The translations under genes and the position numbers were made by a program. A DNA stretch of 64,000 nt, taken from positions 1 through 64,000 of the forward strand of contig JABLWZ010000011.1 in assembly GCA_013178275.1 (NCBI GenBank), written 5' to 3'. Position 1 is the stretch's first letter. Each line of letters opens with the position of its first letter. Source of the DNA: Bacillota bacterium (lineage in GTDB: Bacteria; Bacillota; Ch66; Ch109). This document shows, one piece after another, positions 1 to 12,106 of the stretch. Under the pieces are notes generated by a model. It made no database searches, was not told where the DNA came from, and saw only the letters and a program-made list of their open reading frames with translations.

Positions 1-1
1 T

Positions 2-88
2 AGCTGTGAAAAATGTGGAGGGGAAATGTACCCCGAGTATTACCAAGGGATTCACGGTTATGAGTATAAAATCTCGGATATCAGATAG
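2..88 (+). CDS. C-terminal fragment of a protein entering from outside the window (SCEKCGGEMYPEYYQGIHGYEYKISDIR*)
   Basis: Open frame from window edge to TAG; CxxC motif; no start visible. Confidence 0.4.
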   Translation, partial: SCEKCGGEMYPEYYQGIHGYEYKISDIR

Positions 89-743
89 ACTTAAAGGCCC
101 GAGGCGATTAGCCGAGGGTTTTCTTATTAGCTGTTAAGGCCTTCATGGATATTAATGCTTAACCATTCCAGTATAGAGTAAGACTCTTTAGGTTGATTAT
201 CAGCTATAATATTACCAATAATTTCATTGATTATTATAACCATAACATCGCCTGTGAATTGCTTTAATTCGTTTCTTTTTCCATTTATAGTTACCCCCAA
301 AGCTGGTGAGACAATCATCTTTTCTTATATCTCCCAGACCTGGATTCTCTATCTGCACTTCTAATTCTTCCGAGCTACTGAATCCAATCCCCGGCATTTG
401 GGCCAGTCAGGGCACCGAAGCCGATCTTCGGAAACCTTCTGATCATTGTGGGTGTAGAAAGCTTCACCTTAGAACAATAAGTACGCTCACTATACCGCAG
501 AGCCTTTTTGCGGGTATAAGTTAAGCAATAGCAGTTTTCCTAGACGTGGAAGTGCCTTAAATCTCTTGGCATATTGTATCAATCCCTATCTTTGGTTTAT
601 TGTTAGTTTAATTCTAAAGAAGAATTGAATATATTGCAACGTATTTATAATTCTTCTAATTTGTCTTGAATCTACAGAATATTAACAAGGAAACCGAGAA
701 ATTATGGAGAATATAACCAATAGAATATTCTTTGTAAAGGGAA

Positions 744-1397
744 ATGGCTATGACAGACCTATGGAAGGATTTAATCCCTCAAGACGTCAAAGACCTTTAT
801 GAGGTACATAACTTTAACCATGCAGCCGAGGTACTGACACAGGGCTGTCCAGATGAGTTCAAAGAACTTATGGAAGCCCTGATTACGTTCCGCACCAACA
901 CAGGTGAGATTCTAAAAGCTGGTGGTAACGAATCCGACATACCAAAGAGTTTTTCGGGGTTCCTTAGACCAAAAGACTGGCTAGAGACCAAGATCCATGG
1001 TGATCTTATTATCTGGATGGATGCTACGAGTAAAGATGGGGTTCAGTTAAAAACGGAAAAACAAATAAAACGCTTTATCGACGGACATAAAATAGACTTC
1101 GTAAAGAATAGAGTCGCCTTCGACGTCGAGTGGAATAGCAAGGACCAGACTTTTGACCGTGATCTTTACGCTTTTCGAACATTCCACGAATGTGGGATTA
1201 TAAGCGCGGGGGTATTGGTAACCAGATGTGAAGAACTAAACGAAATTTTTACGAAGCTAGGAGTAAAGAACAAATACGGCGCCAGTACTACGTGGATGGG
1301 CAAATTACTTCCCCGCCTTGAGAGCGGACGTCACGGCGGTTGCCCGGTCTTGGCCTTTGGAATTAAAAAGAAACTTGTATTGGATTGGAAGGAATGA
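744..1397 (+). CDS. BglII/BstYI-family-like type II restriction endonuclease
   Basis: Motif VAFDVEWNSKDQTFDRDLYAFRTFHECGIISAGVLVTR resembles the BglII-type endonuclease core; directly coupled to a DNA methylase gene. Confidence 0.75.
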   Translation: MAMTDLWKDLIPQDVKDLYEVHNFNHAAEVLTQGCPDEFKELMEALITFRTNTGEILKAGGNESDIPKSFSGFLRPKDWLETKIHGDLIIWMDATSKDGVQLKTEKQIKRFIDGHKIDFVKNRVAFDVEWNSKDQTFDRDLYAFRTFHECGIISAGVLVTRCEELNEIFTKLGVKNKYGASTTWMGKLLPRLESGRHGGCPVLAFGIKKKLVLDWKE

Positions 1398-2029
1398 ACA
1401 TGAACGCGAATAGATTGATGACTCCGGAAGCTATAAGCTTAATCGAGACATGCAACGGCCAAAAATTTGGCACCATCCTGGTTGATCCACCTTGGCAATT
1501 TCAAAATCGAACTGGTAAAGTCGCCCCTGAACATAGAAGACTGAATAGATACTCCACAATGCCCTTAAACTCAATCATGGAAATGCCTATTCAAGAGATA
1601 ACCGCTGATGTTTGTCATCTTTATCTTTGGGTACCAAATGCCCTGCTCAAAGAGGGTCTCCAGGTGATGGAGGCCTGGGGATTTCAATATAAAACGAATT
1701 TAGTCTGGGAAAAAGTCCGTAAAGACGGTGAACCAGATGGCCGTGGCGTGGGGTTCTATTTTCGTAACGTGACCGAGCTGATCCTCTTCGGGATTAAAGG
1801 CAATAATGCCCGTACCCTGGCACCAGCAAGAAGCCAAGTTAACCTTATCCGCTCCCAAAAGCGAGAGCATTCTCGCAAGCCAGATGAGATATTTCCGATC
1901 ATCGAGGCATGCAGTCCCGGCCCATATATTGAACTATTCGCACGTGGGAAAAGAGAAGGATGGGTGCTCTGGGGTAATCAGGCCAATGAAGACTATGAAC
2001 CGACTTGGCCTACATATAGCATAAAATAA
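1394..2029 (+). CDS. MT-A70 family adenine-specific DNA methyltransferase
   Basis: DPPW motif (ILVDPPWQF) and MT-A70-like body; ATGA overlap with the upstream REase gene. Confidence 0.85.
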   Translation: MNMNANRLMTPEAISLIETCNGQKFGTILVDPPWQFQNRTGKVAPEHRRLNRYSTMPLNSIMEMPIQEITADVCHLYLWVPNALLKEGLQVMEAWGFQYKTNLVWEKVRKDGEPDGRGVGFYFRNVTELILFGIKGNNARTLAPARSQVNLIRSQKREHSRKPDEIFPIIEACSPGPYIELFARGKREGWVLWGNQANEDYEPTWPTYSIK

Positions 2030-2049
2030 AAAAAGCTAAGATAATCGGC

Positions 2050-2076
2050 AAGCCCTTCAGTGATGGAGGGCTTTTT
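2050..2076 (+). terminator. Rho-independent terminator
   Basis: AGCCCT-tcagtgatgg-AGGGCT followed by T-run. Confidence 0.7.
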
Positions 2077-2291
2077 GTCTGAAAGGTTGAGCTACCTTAT
2101 TAAAAGGTTCTGGGATAGGGCGTAGTCTCCGTATTAAAATGGATGCGGAAATACCGCAAATAAATAGAGAAAGAAGGAAAAAATATATATCAAAGGCGAA
2201 TATGATAGTATCGGAAGTATACGACTTTGTATATATATACCCTCAATTTTATTTATCGAATCGCGAATTTAATAAACGGGAGGTATTTGTT

Positions 2292-2699
2292 ATGGCAAGA
2301 CAAGCAAATGTAGCAAAGACAGCAAAAGCTAAGGAAGTTGAAGCACCACCAATTGACAAGCAAGGAACCAGGGATAGGGGTAAGAGGTTGATTGTACCTG
2401 GAATCCTCCTGTTATTGAAAACAGAACCTACCCATGGTTATGATCTGCTCCAAAAGCTTACGGATTTAGGTATTGAGGAAGAAAAACTTGATGCCGGTAC
2501 TGTTTACCGTACCTTGCGGGGGATGGAGAAGGAAGGGCTCATAGAATCGAAGTGGATAACAGAGGGGCCAGGACCAGCCAGGCGGAGTTATGAAGTAACC
2601 CCCAAGGCAACTACGGAAATTGGGATGTGGGTAAAGGAAGTGGAGAAGCAAAAGGAGCTTCTTGCGAGCTTCTTAGGGCAGCTTAAGAAGTTTGCTTAG
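2292..2699 (+). CDS. PadR family transcriptional regulator
   Basis: Wing-helix motif ILLLLKTEPTHGYDLLQKL...DAGTVYRTLRGMEKEGLIESKW; preferred ATG 2292 has an SD (gggagg), so the ORF-track start at 2139 is probably too long. Confidence 0.85.
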   Translation: MARQANVAKTAKAKEVEAPPIDKQGTRDRGKRLIVPGILLLLKTEPTHGYDLLQKLTDLGIEEEKLDAGTVYRTLRGMEKEGLIESKWITEGPGPARRSYEVTPKATTEIGMWVKEVEKQKELLASFLGQLKKFA

Positions 2700-2713
2700 G
2701 GGTAAGATTTAAG

Positions 2714-2743
2714 TGGGGGCTGTTTAGATACAGCCTCTTTTTA
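2714..2743 (+). terminator. Rho-independent terminator after padR-like gene
   Basis: GGCTGT-ttagat-ACAGCC followed by ctcttttta. Confidence 0.65.
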
Positions 2744-2980
2744 TTGTCAAATAGGTTCTTGGTTACGTTTCTATACCCTTGAATAAAAGTTTTGTGCGTA
2801 CAAGATTAAAAATAGAAAGGCTTGTTTATGAATATTGGATATGATATCATAGATATAATATAATGAGAAATTATATTAACGAGTAAACAATTTAATAATA
2901 CTCCCTGCTACTAAACTGGTTAGCAGGGATGTTTTCCATTACCTAAAATGTACTAAAGCTTGGCAGGGGGGATGATATGT

Positions 2981-4180
2981 ATGGACACTATAGCGCTGCA
3001 GTATTTATCTTACGGGATGTACATTATCGGAGCAAAAAGTGGTGAACGATTAAATGGACAGTTGTCTCACCGGGTTTTCCAGACGGCAAATACTTCACCG
3101 ACCGTGGCGGCTAGCATCAACCGGAAAAACCTGACTCATCAGTTTATCAAGGAGAGTGGTCAGTTTACGGTCTCAGTTCTGGAACAGGGGATTTCGATGA
3201 GGCTTCTCAACAAGTTCGGTTTCAAATCGGGGCGGAATATCGACAAGTTCGCCAACCTGGATTATAAATTAAGCTCCAATGGCATTCCCTACCTGGCCAG
3301 CCACTGCCTGGCATACATAGGGGCCAGGGTAGTACAGGAGATAGAGGTGGACGATGATTTTACCCTCTTTATCGGGTCGGTCATTGAAGCGGAGCGGATA
3401 AAAGAAGGTATTCCCATGCCGTTCTCTTTTAAATATCTGACCAGGCGAGACAAGGCTGCAGCGGCAATTATAAATAATAGGGAGGCACCGGGGAACTTCG
3501 AAGGTGAAGTCCCTGAAAGCAACCAGGATAAATACGAGTGTGTGGTCTGTGGATTCGTCTACGACCCGAGCGAGGGAGACCCCGAGTATGGAGTGCCTCG
3601 CGGCACTCCCTTTAAAGAACTTCCCGCGGATTGGACCTGCCCGCTTTGCGATGAAGGCCGTGAGGTCTTCCGTCGACTAACCGGCGAAAATAAGCCAGCA
3701 GAATACAAAGAATACCGCAATGATCAAATAGTGGTGCACTGGCGTCCTGAACTGTGCTCCCACTCTGCTAAATGCATCAATCTTGTCCCCCGGGTTTTCG
3801 ATATGAGCCGTCGTCCTTGGGTAGATATAAATGCATCTCCGCCTGAGGATATCATCAAAGCAATTGACCGTTGTCCTTCGGGTGCTCTCAAATACTCGCT
3901 GCCTTTTGGTTCGAAAGTGGATCCCGAACTGGCGAAAGGCGTGGGTTCGCTGCACTATAATGAAGAGCATTCGGCTGAGGTCAGGGTAAGGATAGTCCCT
4001 AACGGTCCTTTGCTGATCGAAGGACCTGTGACCATAGAACAAATCGATGGCCAGCTACTGGAGCAGGGCGGCCGTTTCGCCTTGTGCCGATGCGGGCTGA
4101 CTAATTGCCACCCTTTCTGTAACAATAATCATACTCGCTTGGGCTGGAGGGTTGATCAAGCGAAAACGCTTGGTCGTTAG
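2981..4180 (+). CDS. Four-domain redox protein: flavin reductase-like (FMN) + rubredoxin + divergent 4Fe-4S (Fer4_19-like) + CDGSH iron-sulfur domain
   Basis: [19 protein letters not shown]... flavin reductase start; [12 protein letters not shown]...CPLCDEG rubredoxin; [24 protein letters not shown]...CPSGAL 4Fe-4[22 protein letters not shown]-type. Confidence 0.85.
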   Translation: MDTIALQYLSYGMYIIGAKSGERLNGQLSHRVFQTANTSPTVAASINRKNLTHQFIKESGQFTVSVLEQGISMRLLNKFGFKSGRNIDKFANLDYKLSSNGIPYLASHCLAYIGARVVQEIEVDDDFTLFIGSVIEAERIKEGIPMPFSFKYLTRRDKAAAAIINNREAPGNFEGEVPESNQDKYECVVCGFVYDPSEGDPEYGVPRGTPFKELPADWTCPLCDEGREVFRRLTGENKPAEYKEYRNDQIVVHWRPELCSHSAKCINLVPRVFDMSRRPWVDINASPPEDIIKAIDRCPSGALKYSLPFGSKVDPELAKGVGSLHYNEEHSAEVRVRIVPNGPLLIEGPVTIEQIDGQLLEQGGRFALCRCGLTNCHPFCNNNHTRLGWRVDQAKTLGR

Positions 4181-4201
4181 ATTAAAAAATAACAATTCAA
4201 A

Positions 4202-4241
4202 AATAAAGGGGGCGGCAATCGAATTGCTGCTCCCTTTATTC
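4202..4241. terminator. Bidirectional terminator between convergent genes
   Basis: AAAGGGggcGGCAATcgaATTGCTgcTCCCTTT with A-rich/T-rich flanks. Confidence 0.6.
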
Positions 4242-4263
4242 AGCGATTAATTATGCGTACGGT

Positions 4264-6516
<2,253 letters not shown>

Positions 6517-6903
6517 TCATAGACTGTGAATAGAGTGTACATGAAAATCCTTTTATAGTCAATATTATTTTAAAAACATAATTATTACTAAAATTACAAA
6601 ATACCATTTTTTTAGTCAGTACTAAAAGATTTTTATATGGAAAAAATTATTTAAAATGGTGTATTTACAGAAGAAGTGAAGATAGAGGTAATGCTCAGAT
6701 TATACCGACCATGGAGTAGCCTAATATTAAAGATATTAGTGTGACAACTATCACTTCAATCCTCATTAAAAGCATGTAATAATACAAAAAACTATTAATA
6801 GAAAGCTGGGCCAGCAAAAAAAATGTGCCAGGAGTTACGTTTGTAGGACAGACTTACTAACGGTAGAAGTCACAATTAAGTTGAAAAGGAGGCTAAGAAC
6901 GTT

Positions 6904-7128
6904 ATGTCAACTGAACTGAATTTACCATTCGAGAAATTAATCAAAGGCCAAGCAAATTATAAGTCTGATAACCTAAGTTTTAATTTGTTAATTGCACGGT
7001 TACAAAAGAAGTATACAGCTAACCAGACTCAGGAAGAATTAAAGAGTTGTTTACAGGAAATGAATGCGTATTTTGTAAAATACGCAGTTGTAGCGGCAAA
7101 GGATGTTGAAGCACTGAGAAAATTATAG
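6904..7128 (+). CDS. Small conserved-looking protein of unknown function
   Basis: Intact ORF with SD (aaaggagg), 11 nt upstream of the next gene. Confidence 0.55.
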   Translation: MSTELNLPFEKLIKGQANYKSDNLSFNLLIARLQKKYTANQTQEELKSCLQEMNAYFVKYAVVAAKDVEALRKL

Positions 7129-7139
7129 GAGGTGGAAGT

Positions 7140-8114
7140 ATGTTTGTTACACTTGAACAGGCTGAAAAATTAATAAAAGAAGGAAAAGTATTGCACATTG
7201 CGGCGGATGAATCTTTGTTGGATCAATTACCGAAGGGCAAATGGATTGCAGGAACTACCCCTTATTTTATTACGGAACAGGGGGGTATTACATGCAAGGA
7301 TAAATTATTCGTCGATGAAATAGCCAGTGTGCTTGAATGTAAAACTGCGGTTTACGATCAAAATAATGTGTTTAACGTCACAAAAGGTGCCTATCCTAAC
7401 GGGATGACGTTCTTGGTTATGCCTTTTGGAAGTGATGTAGCTGTATTCTATGCCAAAGAAGCACCGAATTCGGACGATCTGTTGATGAATCCAACAGTAG
7501 GATGGATTTCTGGATTCGATCTATCTACAGACTCGGTTGCGAAGGTTTACGATGGCGTTACCGGTAAATCTTATAGCGATAAAGCTGTTGCATTGCATAT
7601 CTGTTTGCCCGATGATAAGATGGCATCCCTAGGCATAGTGAATATTTTTAATGTTAATGAAAACGATGCGGAAATCGAGTTCGAGAAAGACGCTTTATCG
7701 GTAACGAAATGTTTGGTAAATGGGAAAGAAGTAGTACTGGCAGATTATATAGAAGAAAACAATATTGGGACCATGCTGCCATTGGTTGCAGATTATAATA
7801 GTGTATTGATAAACGTATCCATTAAATCAATTTCTGAAGAAAATAGGTCGGTGGATTTTTATGCCCCGGTATTTGCGGGTAAGAAATATCGTTTTGCAAC
7901 CCCCATTATTGATTATGCAGCAAGTTTCTCTGAACAATTGCAAGGGTTTAAGGATACCAAACCAGTATTTTCATGTAATTGTATTCTAAATTACCTTTAT
8001 GGTGAACTGGATGGCAAGGCAACACCACCTTTTGCCGGGCCGGTAACATTCGGAGAAGTGGCCTACCAATTACTTAACCAAACATTGGTATACGTAGAGA
8101 TTCTCAGCACATGA
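7140..8114 (+). CDS. Uncharacterised 324-aa protein
   Basis: Intact ORF with SD (aggaggtgg); motif GKWIAGTTPYF; no family assigned with certainty. Confidence 0.7.
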   Translation: MFVTLEQAEKLIKEGKVLHIAADESLLDQLPKGKWIAGTTPYFITEQGGITCKDKLFVDEIASVLECKTAVYDQNNVFNVTKGAYPNGMTFLVMPFGSDVAVFYAKEAPNSDDLLMNPTVGWISGFDLSTDSVAKVYDGVTGKSYSDKAVALHICLPDDKMASLGIVNIFNVNENDAEIEFEKDALSVTKCLVNGKEVVLADYIEENNIGTMLPLVADYNSVLINVSIKSISEENRSVDFYAPVFAGKKYRFATPIIDYAASFSEQLQGFKDTKPVFSCNCILNYLYGELDGKATPPFAGPVTFGEVAYQLLNQTLVYVEILST

Positions 8115-8276
8115 TATATAGAATGAATGAAGGTCATACTTTAAATATTATCAGAACGGTTGGAAGAACTTTGGGTCGACTTTTGGTGTATCTCGGATTT
8201 TATGATAAAGGCATAGAACCTTGAGGTTTTAAGGATTCCCAGGGGTAGATGTTTCTCTTTGTGATATACTAACCAT

Positions 8277-9179
8277 ATGGCCGATACCCATCACGCCCAT
8301 GCTAGAACAGAGAACAGAAAAGGCTTAACTTTTTCCCTGTTTATTACCATAGGAGTAATGCTGTTGGAGTTAATCGGGGGTATCCTGACCAACAGTCTTG
8401 CATTACTTTCTGATTCAGGTCATATGTTAAGCGATGCAAGTTCACTCGTGCTTAGTTTGGGAGCGATCTGGCTCAGTTCAAGGCCACCTTCTCCCCGAAA
8501 AACCTATGGATATTATCGCTTTGAGATTTTGGCTGCCTTCATAAATGGCGTTACACTTTTCGTTATTGCGGGATTCATTATTTGGGAGGCTTACGGGCGG
8601 TTCCTAGAACCGCCCGTTGTCGCCGGTAGCTCAATGATCGTGATAGCCTTTGTGGGGCTTTTGGCTAACGCCAGCAGTGCACTAGTATTGATTAGGAAAG
8701 GAGATGTCAAAGAGAACTTAAATATACGCAGTGCGTACCTTCATGTCATCGGAGATGCACTTGGTTCAATAGGGGCGATTGTCGCAGGCCTTCTCATGCT
8801 GCTATTCTCGTGGTATATCGCTGACCCGATAATAAGCGTTCTTGTGGCCTTATTAATCCTCCGGAGTGCATGGGGAATTTTTAATAACTCTGTTCACATC
8901 TTGATGGAGGGTACTCCTGAAACTGTAGAACATGATGAGGTTCAAAAAACCCTACAAAGAATACCGGGAGTAAAGGGAGTTCATGACCTGCATATCTGGT
9001 CTATAACCTCTGGTCTTGATTCTTTGAGCTGCCATTTAACTGTTGACGATGAGGCTGATGAACAATCAGTCTTAAACAATGCTATAAAAACAATCGAGGA
9101 GCATTACCAGATTAAGCACGCGACCATTCAGATAGAAAAATCTAGAATCCAACATTCGAATAATGAATGTTGTTATTGA
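8277..9179 (+). CDS. Cation diffusion facilitator family transporter (CzcD-like)
   Basis: ELIGGILTNSLALLSDSGHMLSDASSLVLSLGAIWL and HxxxD metal-site pattern. Confidence 0.93.
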   Translation: MADTHHAHARTENRKGLTFSLFITIGVMLLELIGGILTNSLALLSDSGHMLSDASSLVLSLGAIWLSSRPPSPRKTYGYYRFEILAAFINGVTLFVIAGFIIWEAYGRFLEPPVVAGSSMIVIAFVGLLANASSALVLIRKGDVKENLNIRSAYLHVIGDALGSIGAIVAGLLMLLFSWYIADPIISVLVALLILRSAWGIFNNSVHILMEGTPETVEHDEVQKTLQRIPGVKGVHDLHIWSITSGLDSLSCHLTVDDEADEQSVLNNAIKTIEEHYQIKHATIQIEKSRIQHSNNECCY

Positions 9180-9260
9180 ACTGTTTACGAATGTCCATTT
9201 TTACACCCTCCATATTTTCCCATAGTCCCGAAGGGGCTCCACCCCCACATACGAATCCAC

Positions 9261-9299
9261 ACTCGCTTTACCAGAATGACTGGCAAAGTGGTTTTTTTA
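9261..9299 (+). terminator. Rho-independent terminator
   Basis: CACTcgCTTTaCCAG-aatga-CTGGcAAAGTGG followed by T7. Confidence 0.6.
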
Positions 9300-9472
9300 A
9301 TATATCATAAATAAATTCTTAACACTGCTCGATTTATAATTCACAGTCTTTCATTAATTTAATAATGATTGATAAAATGCATGTTTTCATTTATTTAATT
9401 AAAAACAGCTATGGGGTATAATGAACAGCAAAGAGGAATTTTATCCCATCTATAAGACGAAAGAGGGGGGGT

Positions 9473-11962
9473 ATGTCGATGGTAAAACAATACAACACCA
9501 AAAGTATTTATATTTCGGATCGGATAACCGAGGCCATGGACGGGATCTTTGACCATCCCCTCACCATCGTCGAAGCTCCCCTGGGCTATGGGAAAACCAC
9601 GGCAATAAGGGAGTACCTGAACCAGACCGAGGCCAGCGTGCTGTGGCAGAGGGTTTATGATAGTTCCCCAGGCAGTTTCTGGAACGGCTTTTGTCGGTTG
9701 TTCCAGGAAATCGACGACGATCACGCACAGAGCCTTTTGCAGTTGGGGTTTCCTGATGACGGCATATCGGCGCAGGAGGCGTTGAGCCTTATCGAGGCCA
9801 TCAGGCTGCCGGCCAAAACGGTGCTGGTCATAGATGACTACCACCTGATAGACAGCCCCGGGGTCAACGGATTTATCGAGCTTCTGGTGGAAAATGAGAT
9901 AGATGACCTGCATATGGTATTGGCGGCGCGTTTTACGAATATGCAGAGGCTTGAAGAACTTACGCTAAAAGGCTATCTGTATCATATAACCAAAGAAACC
10001 CTCGAGCTGATACCCAGGGAGATCGCGGGATATTACAAGGCCTGCGGGATAATCCTCAAAGACCGGGAAGCAGACCACCTGTATTCCGTTACCGAGGGGT
10101 GGATAAGCGCGCTGTACCTGCTCATGCTGGACTATATCACCCAGGGCGGCTATAGGCCGGCGGAGAGCATCTACAAGCTGCTTGAAAAAGCGGTTTATAC
10201 GCCTCTTCCCGATGAAACCAAGGATTTCGTCATTACCATGTGCATCTTTGACAGCTTTACCCTCGAGCATGCCGCTGATATGTGGGAGAAAGGGAATGCG
10301 AGCGGGCTTCTTACTGAGATCACCAACCAGAACGCTTTTGTAAAATATGACGGTGTTCTGAAAACCTACCACATGCACAACATCTTCACCGGCTTCCTGA
10401 GAGAGGAGCTGGCGAGGAAAGACCGGCGTTTCAGGCAGGACCTCTATCAAAAAGCGGCACAGTGGCACCTGAAGAGCGGCGACTACATCGCTGCCAGACA
10501 CTATTTTTACCGGTGCGGGGATTTTGACAATGTCATGCTCGCTCTGGAAGAGGACCGGACGAACTCCTTTACTAATGAGAAAAAAGAACTGCTCACGGAG
10601 CATATGGAGGGATGTCCCGGGGAGGTCAAGGCCAGACATCCTTATGCGATGCTTAAATACTTGATGCATCTGTTCGTGCACAACGAGGGCGAGTTGTTTG
10701 CCAGGGTGTGCGGAGAATACCGAAACAACGTCGAGACAGATGAAAGTCTGAGCGACGACCTCCGCCGGCGGCTGTTGGGGGAACTGGAGTTCATGCTCAG
10801 TTTTCCCGCCTACAACGACCTCAAAAAGATGTCGGCCCATCACCGGAAGGCGTGGGAACTGATGAAGCAGCCCACATCCATCATGAACAACGAGGCCAAC
10901 TGGACCTTTGGGTCTCCATCTGTGTTATACATGCTTTATAGAGAAAGCGGCAAGCTCGAAGAACACGTCCAGGACCTGAAAGAGGCTATGGTCTACTACC
11001 ACCGTCTGACCAACGGCCAGGGAAGCGGCGCCGAATACGTCATGGAGGCGGAAAGGCACTTCAACCTGGGGGACTTTGACAACGCCGAGATCACGGTACA
11101 CAAGGCCCTGCACAAGGCTCAGTCGAACATGCAGGCGAGCATCGTGCTCTGCGCCGTATACCTGCAGATACGCCTGGCCTTTATGAAGGGCGATTTTACC
11201 CGGATGCTGGACCTGCTGCATAAAATGCGCGAGGACATGACCAGCAAAAAGGAGTATCATTTTTTGCATACGGTCGAAATATGCGAGGGCAGCATCTACT
11301 CCTACCTGGATCAAAGGCCCAAGATTCCCGCCCGGCTGCTGGAAGTCGACCTGAGCAACATCCGTCTGAGGTTTCCCACCTGGGCGGCCTTCAACATAGT
11401 GTACGGCCGGGTGCTGTTGATCAACGGGGAATACCTGAAGCTGATCGGCAGCGCGGAGCATTTTATCGGTATCGCCTCTGTTTTCCCCAATCTGCTTGCA
11501 CACATTTATACGTATATATACCTGGCGGCGGCCAACCAGAAGGTATTCAGAGACGACGAGGCCCGGTCAAACCTGATGCAGGCCCTGGCGATAGCCGTGC
11601 CGGACCGGGTGTACATGCCCTTTGTGGAGAACTGCGATTACATCGGGCCGCTCCTGGAAAAGCTGGCCGGAGAGGGCGGATACCGGGAGGACATCGCGCA
11701 GATACTGAGGTTGTACGACACCTACCGCCGGTCCAAGGAGCGGATCATTCTGGAGCACTTCACGGAGGAAAAGCCCAGGCTTACCAACAGAGAAATCGAA
11801 ATCGCCCGCCTGGCGGCGGCCGGGGCCACCAACAGCGAAATCGGGAAACAGCTCTTCATATCGGCCAACACGGTGAAAATGGCGCTGAAGAGCATCTACG
11901 CCAAGCTTTCCATAAACAACCGGACGCTTTTACAGCAGTATATGGACAGGCTCGGCCGGTAA
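9473..11962 (+). CDS. MalT-like LuxR family transcriptional regulator (STAND ATPase + TPR-like + GerE HTH)
   Basis: P-loop EAPLGYGKTTAIREYL; VLVIDDYHLID Walker B; C-terminal LTNREIEIARLAAAGATNSEIGKQLFISANTVKMALKSIYAKL. Confidence 0.92.
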   Translation: MSMVKQYNTKSIYISDRITEAMDGIFDHPLTIVEAPLGYGKTTAIREYLNQTEASVLWQRVYDSSPGSFWNGFCRLFQEIDDDHAQSLLQLGFPDDGISAQEALSLIEAIRLPAKTVLVIDDYHLIDSPGVNGFIELLVENEIDDLHMVLAARFTNMQRLEELTLKGYLYHITKETLELIPREIAGYYKACGIILKDREADHLYSVTEGWISALYLLMLDYITQGGYRPAESIYKLLEKAVYTPLPDETKDFVITMCIFDSFTLEHAADMWEKGNASGLLTEITNQNAFVKYDGVLKTYHMHNIFTGFLREELARKDRRFRQDLYQKAAQWHLKSGDYIAARHYFYRCGDFDNVMLALEEDRTNSFTNEKKELLTEHMEGCPGEVKARHPYAMLKYLMHLFVHNEGELFARVCGEYRNNVETDESLSDDLRRRLLGELEFMLSFPAYNDLKKMSAHHRKAWELMKQPTSIMNNEANWTFGSPSVLYMLYRESGKLEEHVQDLKEAMVYYHRLTNGQGSGAEYVMEAERHFNLGDFDNAEITVHKALHKAQSNMQASIVLCAVYLQIRLAFMKGDFTRMLDLLHKMREDMTSKKEYHFLHTVEICEGSIYSYLDQRPKIPARLLEVDLSNIRLRFPTWAAFNIVYGRVLLINGEYLKLIGSAEHFIGIASVFPNLLAHIYTYIYLAAANQKVFRDDEARSNLMQALAIAVPDRVYMPFVENCDYIGPLLEKLAGEGGYREDIAQILRLYDTYRRSKERIILEHFTEEKPRLTNREIEIARLAAAGATNSEIGKQLFISANTVKMALKSIYAKLSINNRTLLQQYMDRLGR

Positions 11963-11977
11963 GAAAATCGAATAAAA

Positions 11978-11994
11978 ACTACCCGGCGGGTAGT
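11978..11994. promoter_or_regulatory. Palindrome ACTACCC-GGC-GGGTAGT, candidate operator (copy 1)
   Basis: Perfect 7-bp arms; conserved in the duplicated copy at 12894-12910. Confidence 0.55.
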
Positions 11995-12008
11995 ATTTTG
12001 TCGAAAAG

Positions 12009-12041
12009 AACCACTGTACATTTTTGGTATAGTGGTTTTTT
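12009..12041 (+). terminator. Hairpin AACCACT-15 nt-AGTGGTT + T-run; terminator/attenuator-like
   Basis: 7-bp stem with T-run; compensatory change in the duplicate at 12925-12959. Confidence 0.65.
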
Positions 12042-12106
12042 CTCTGAAGTATTTCAATTGGCCCGGAAACGAGAATAACCGGAATTCACATTCGAAGGGA
12101 GAGAAG

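Noticed and set aside
127-318. 63-aa minus-strand ORF near the window start
   Set aside because: No clear SD or recognisable motif; lies in a region with IS-relic-like features.
2139-2291. N-terminal extension of the PadR ORF
   Set aside because: Composition is unlike the family and a good SD precedes ATG 2292; the upstream part is probably promoter DNA.
6540-6650. PerR/Fur-like box upstream of katG
   Set aside because: AT-rich region gives only weak partial matches to TTATAATnATTATAA; cannot be supported.
11281-12078. ORF in an alternative frame over the 3' end of the LuxR gene
   Set aside because: Overlaps the conserved GerE HTH coding frame; Gly/Arg-rich shadow ORF typical of GC-rich coding DNA.
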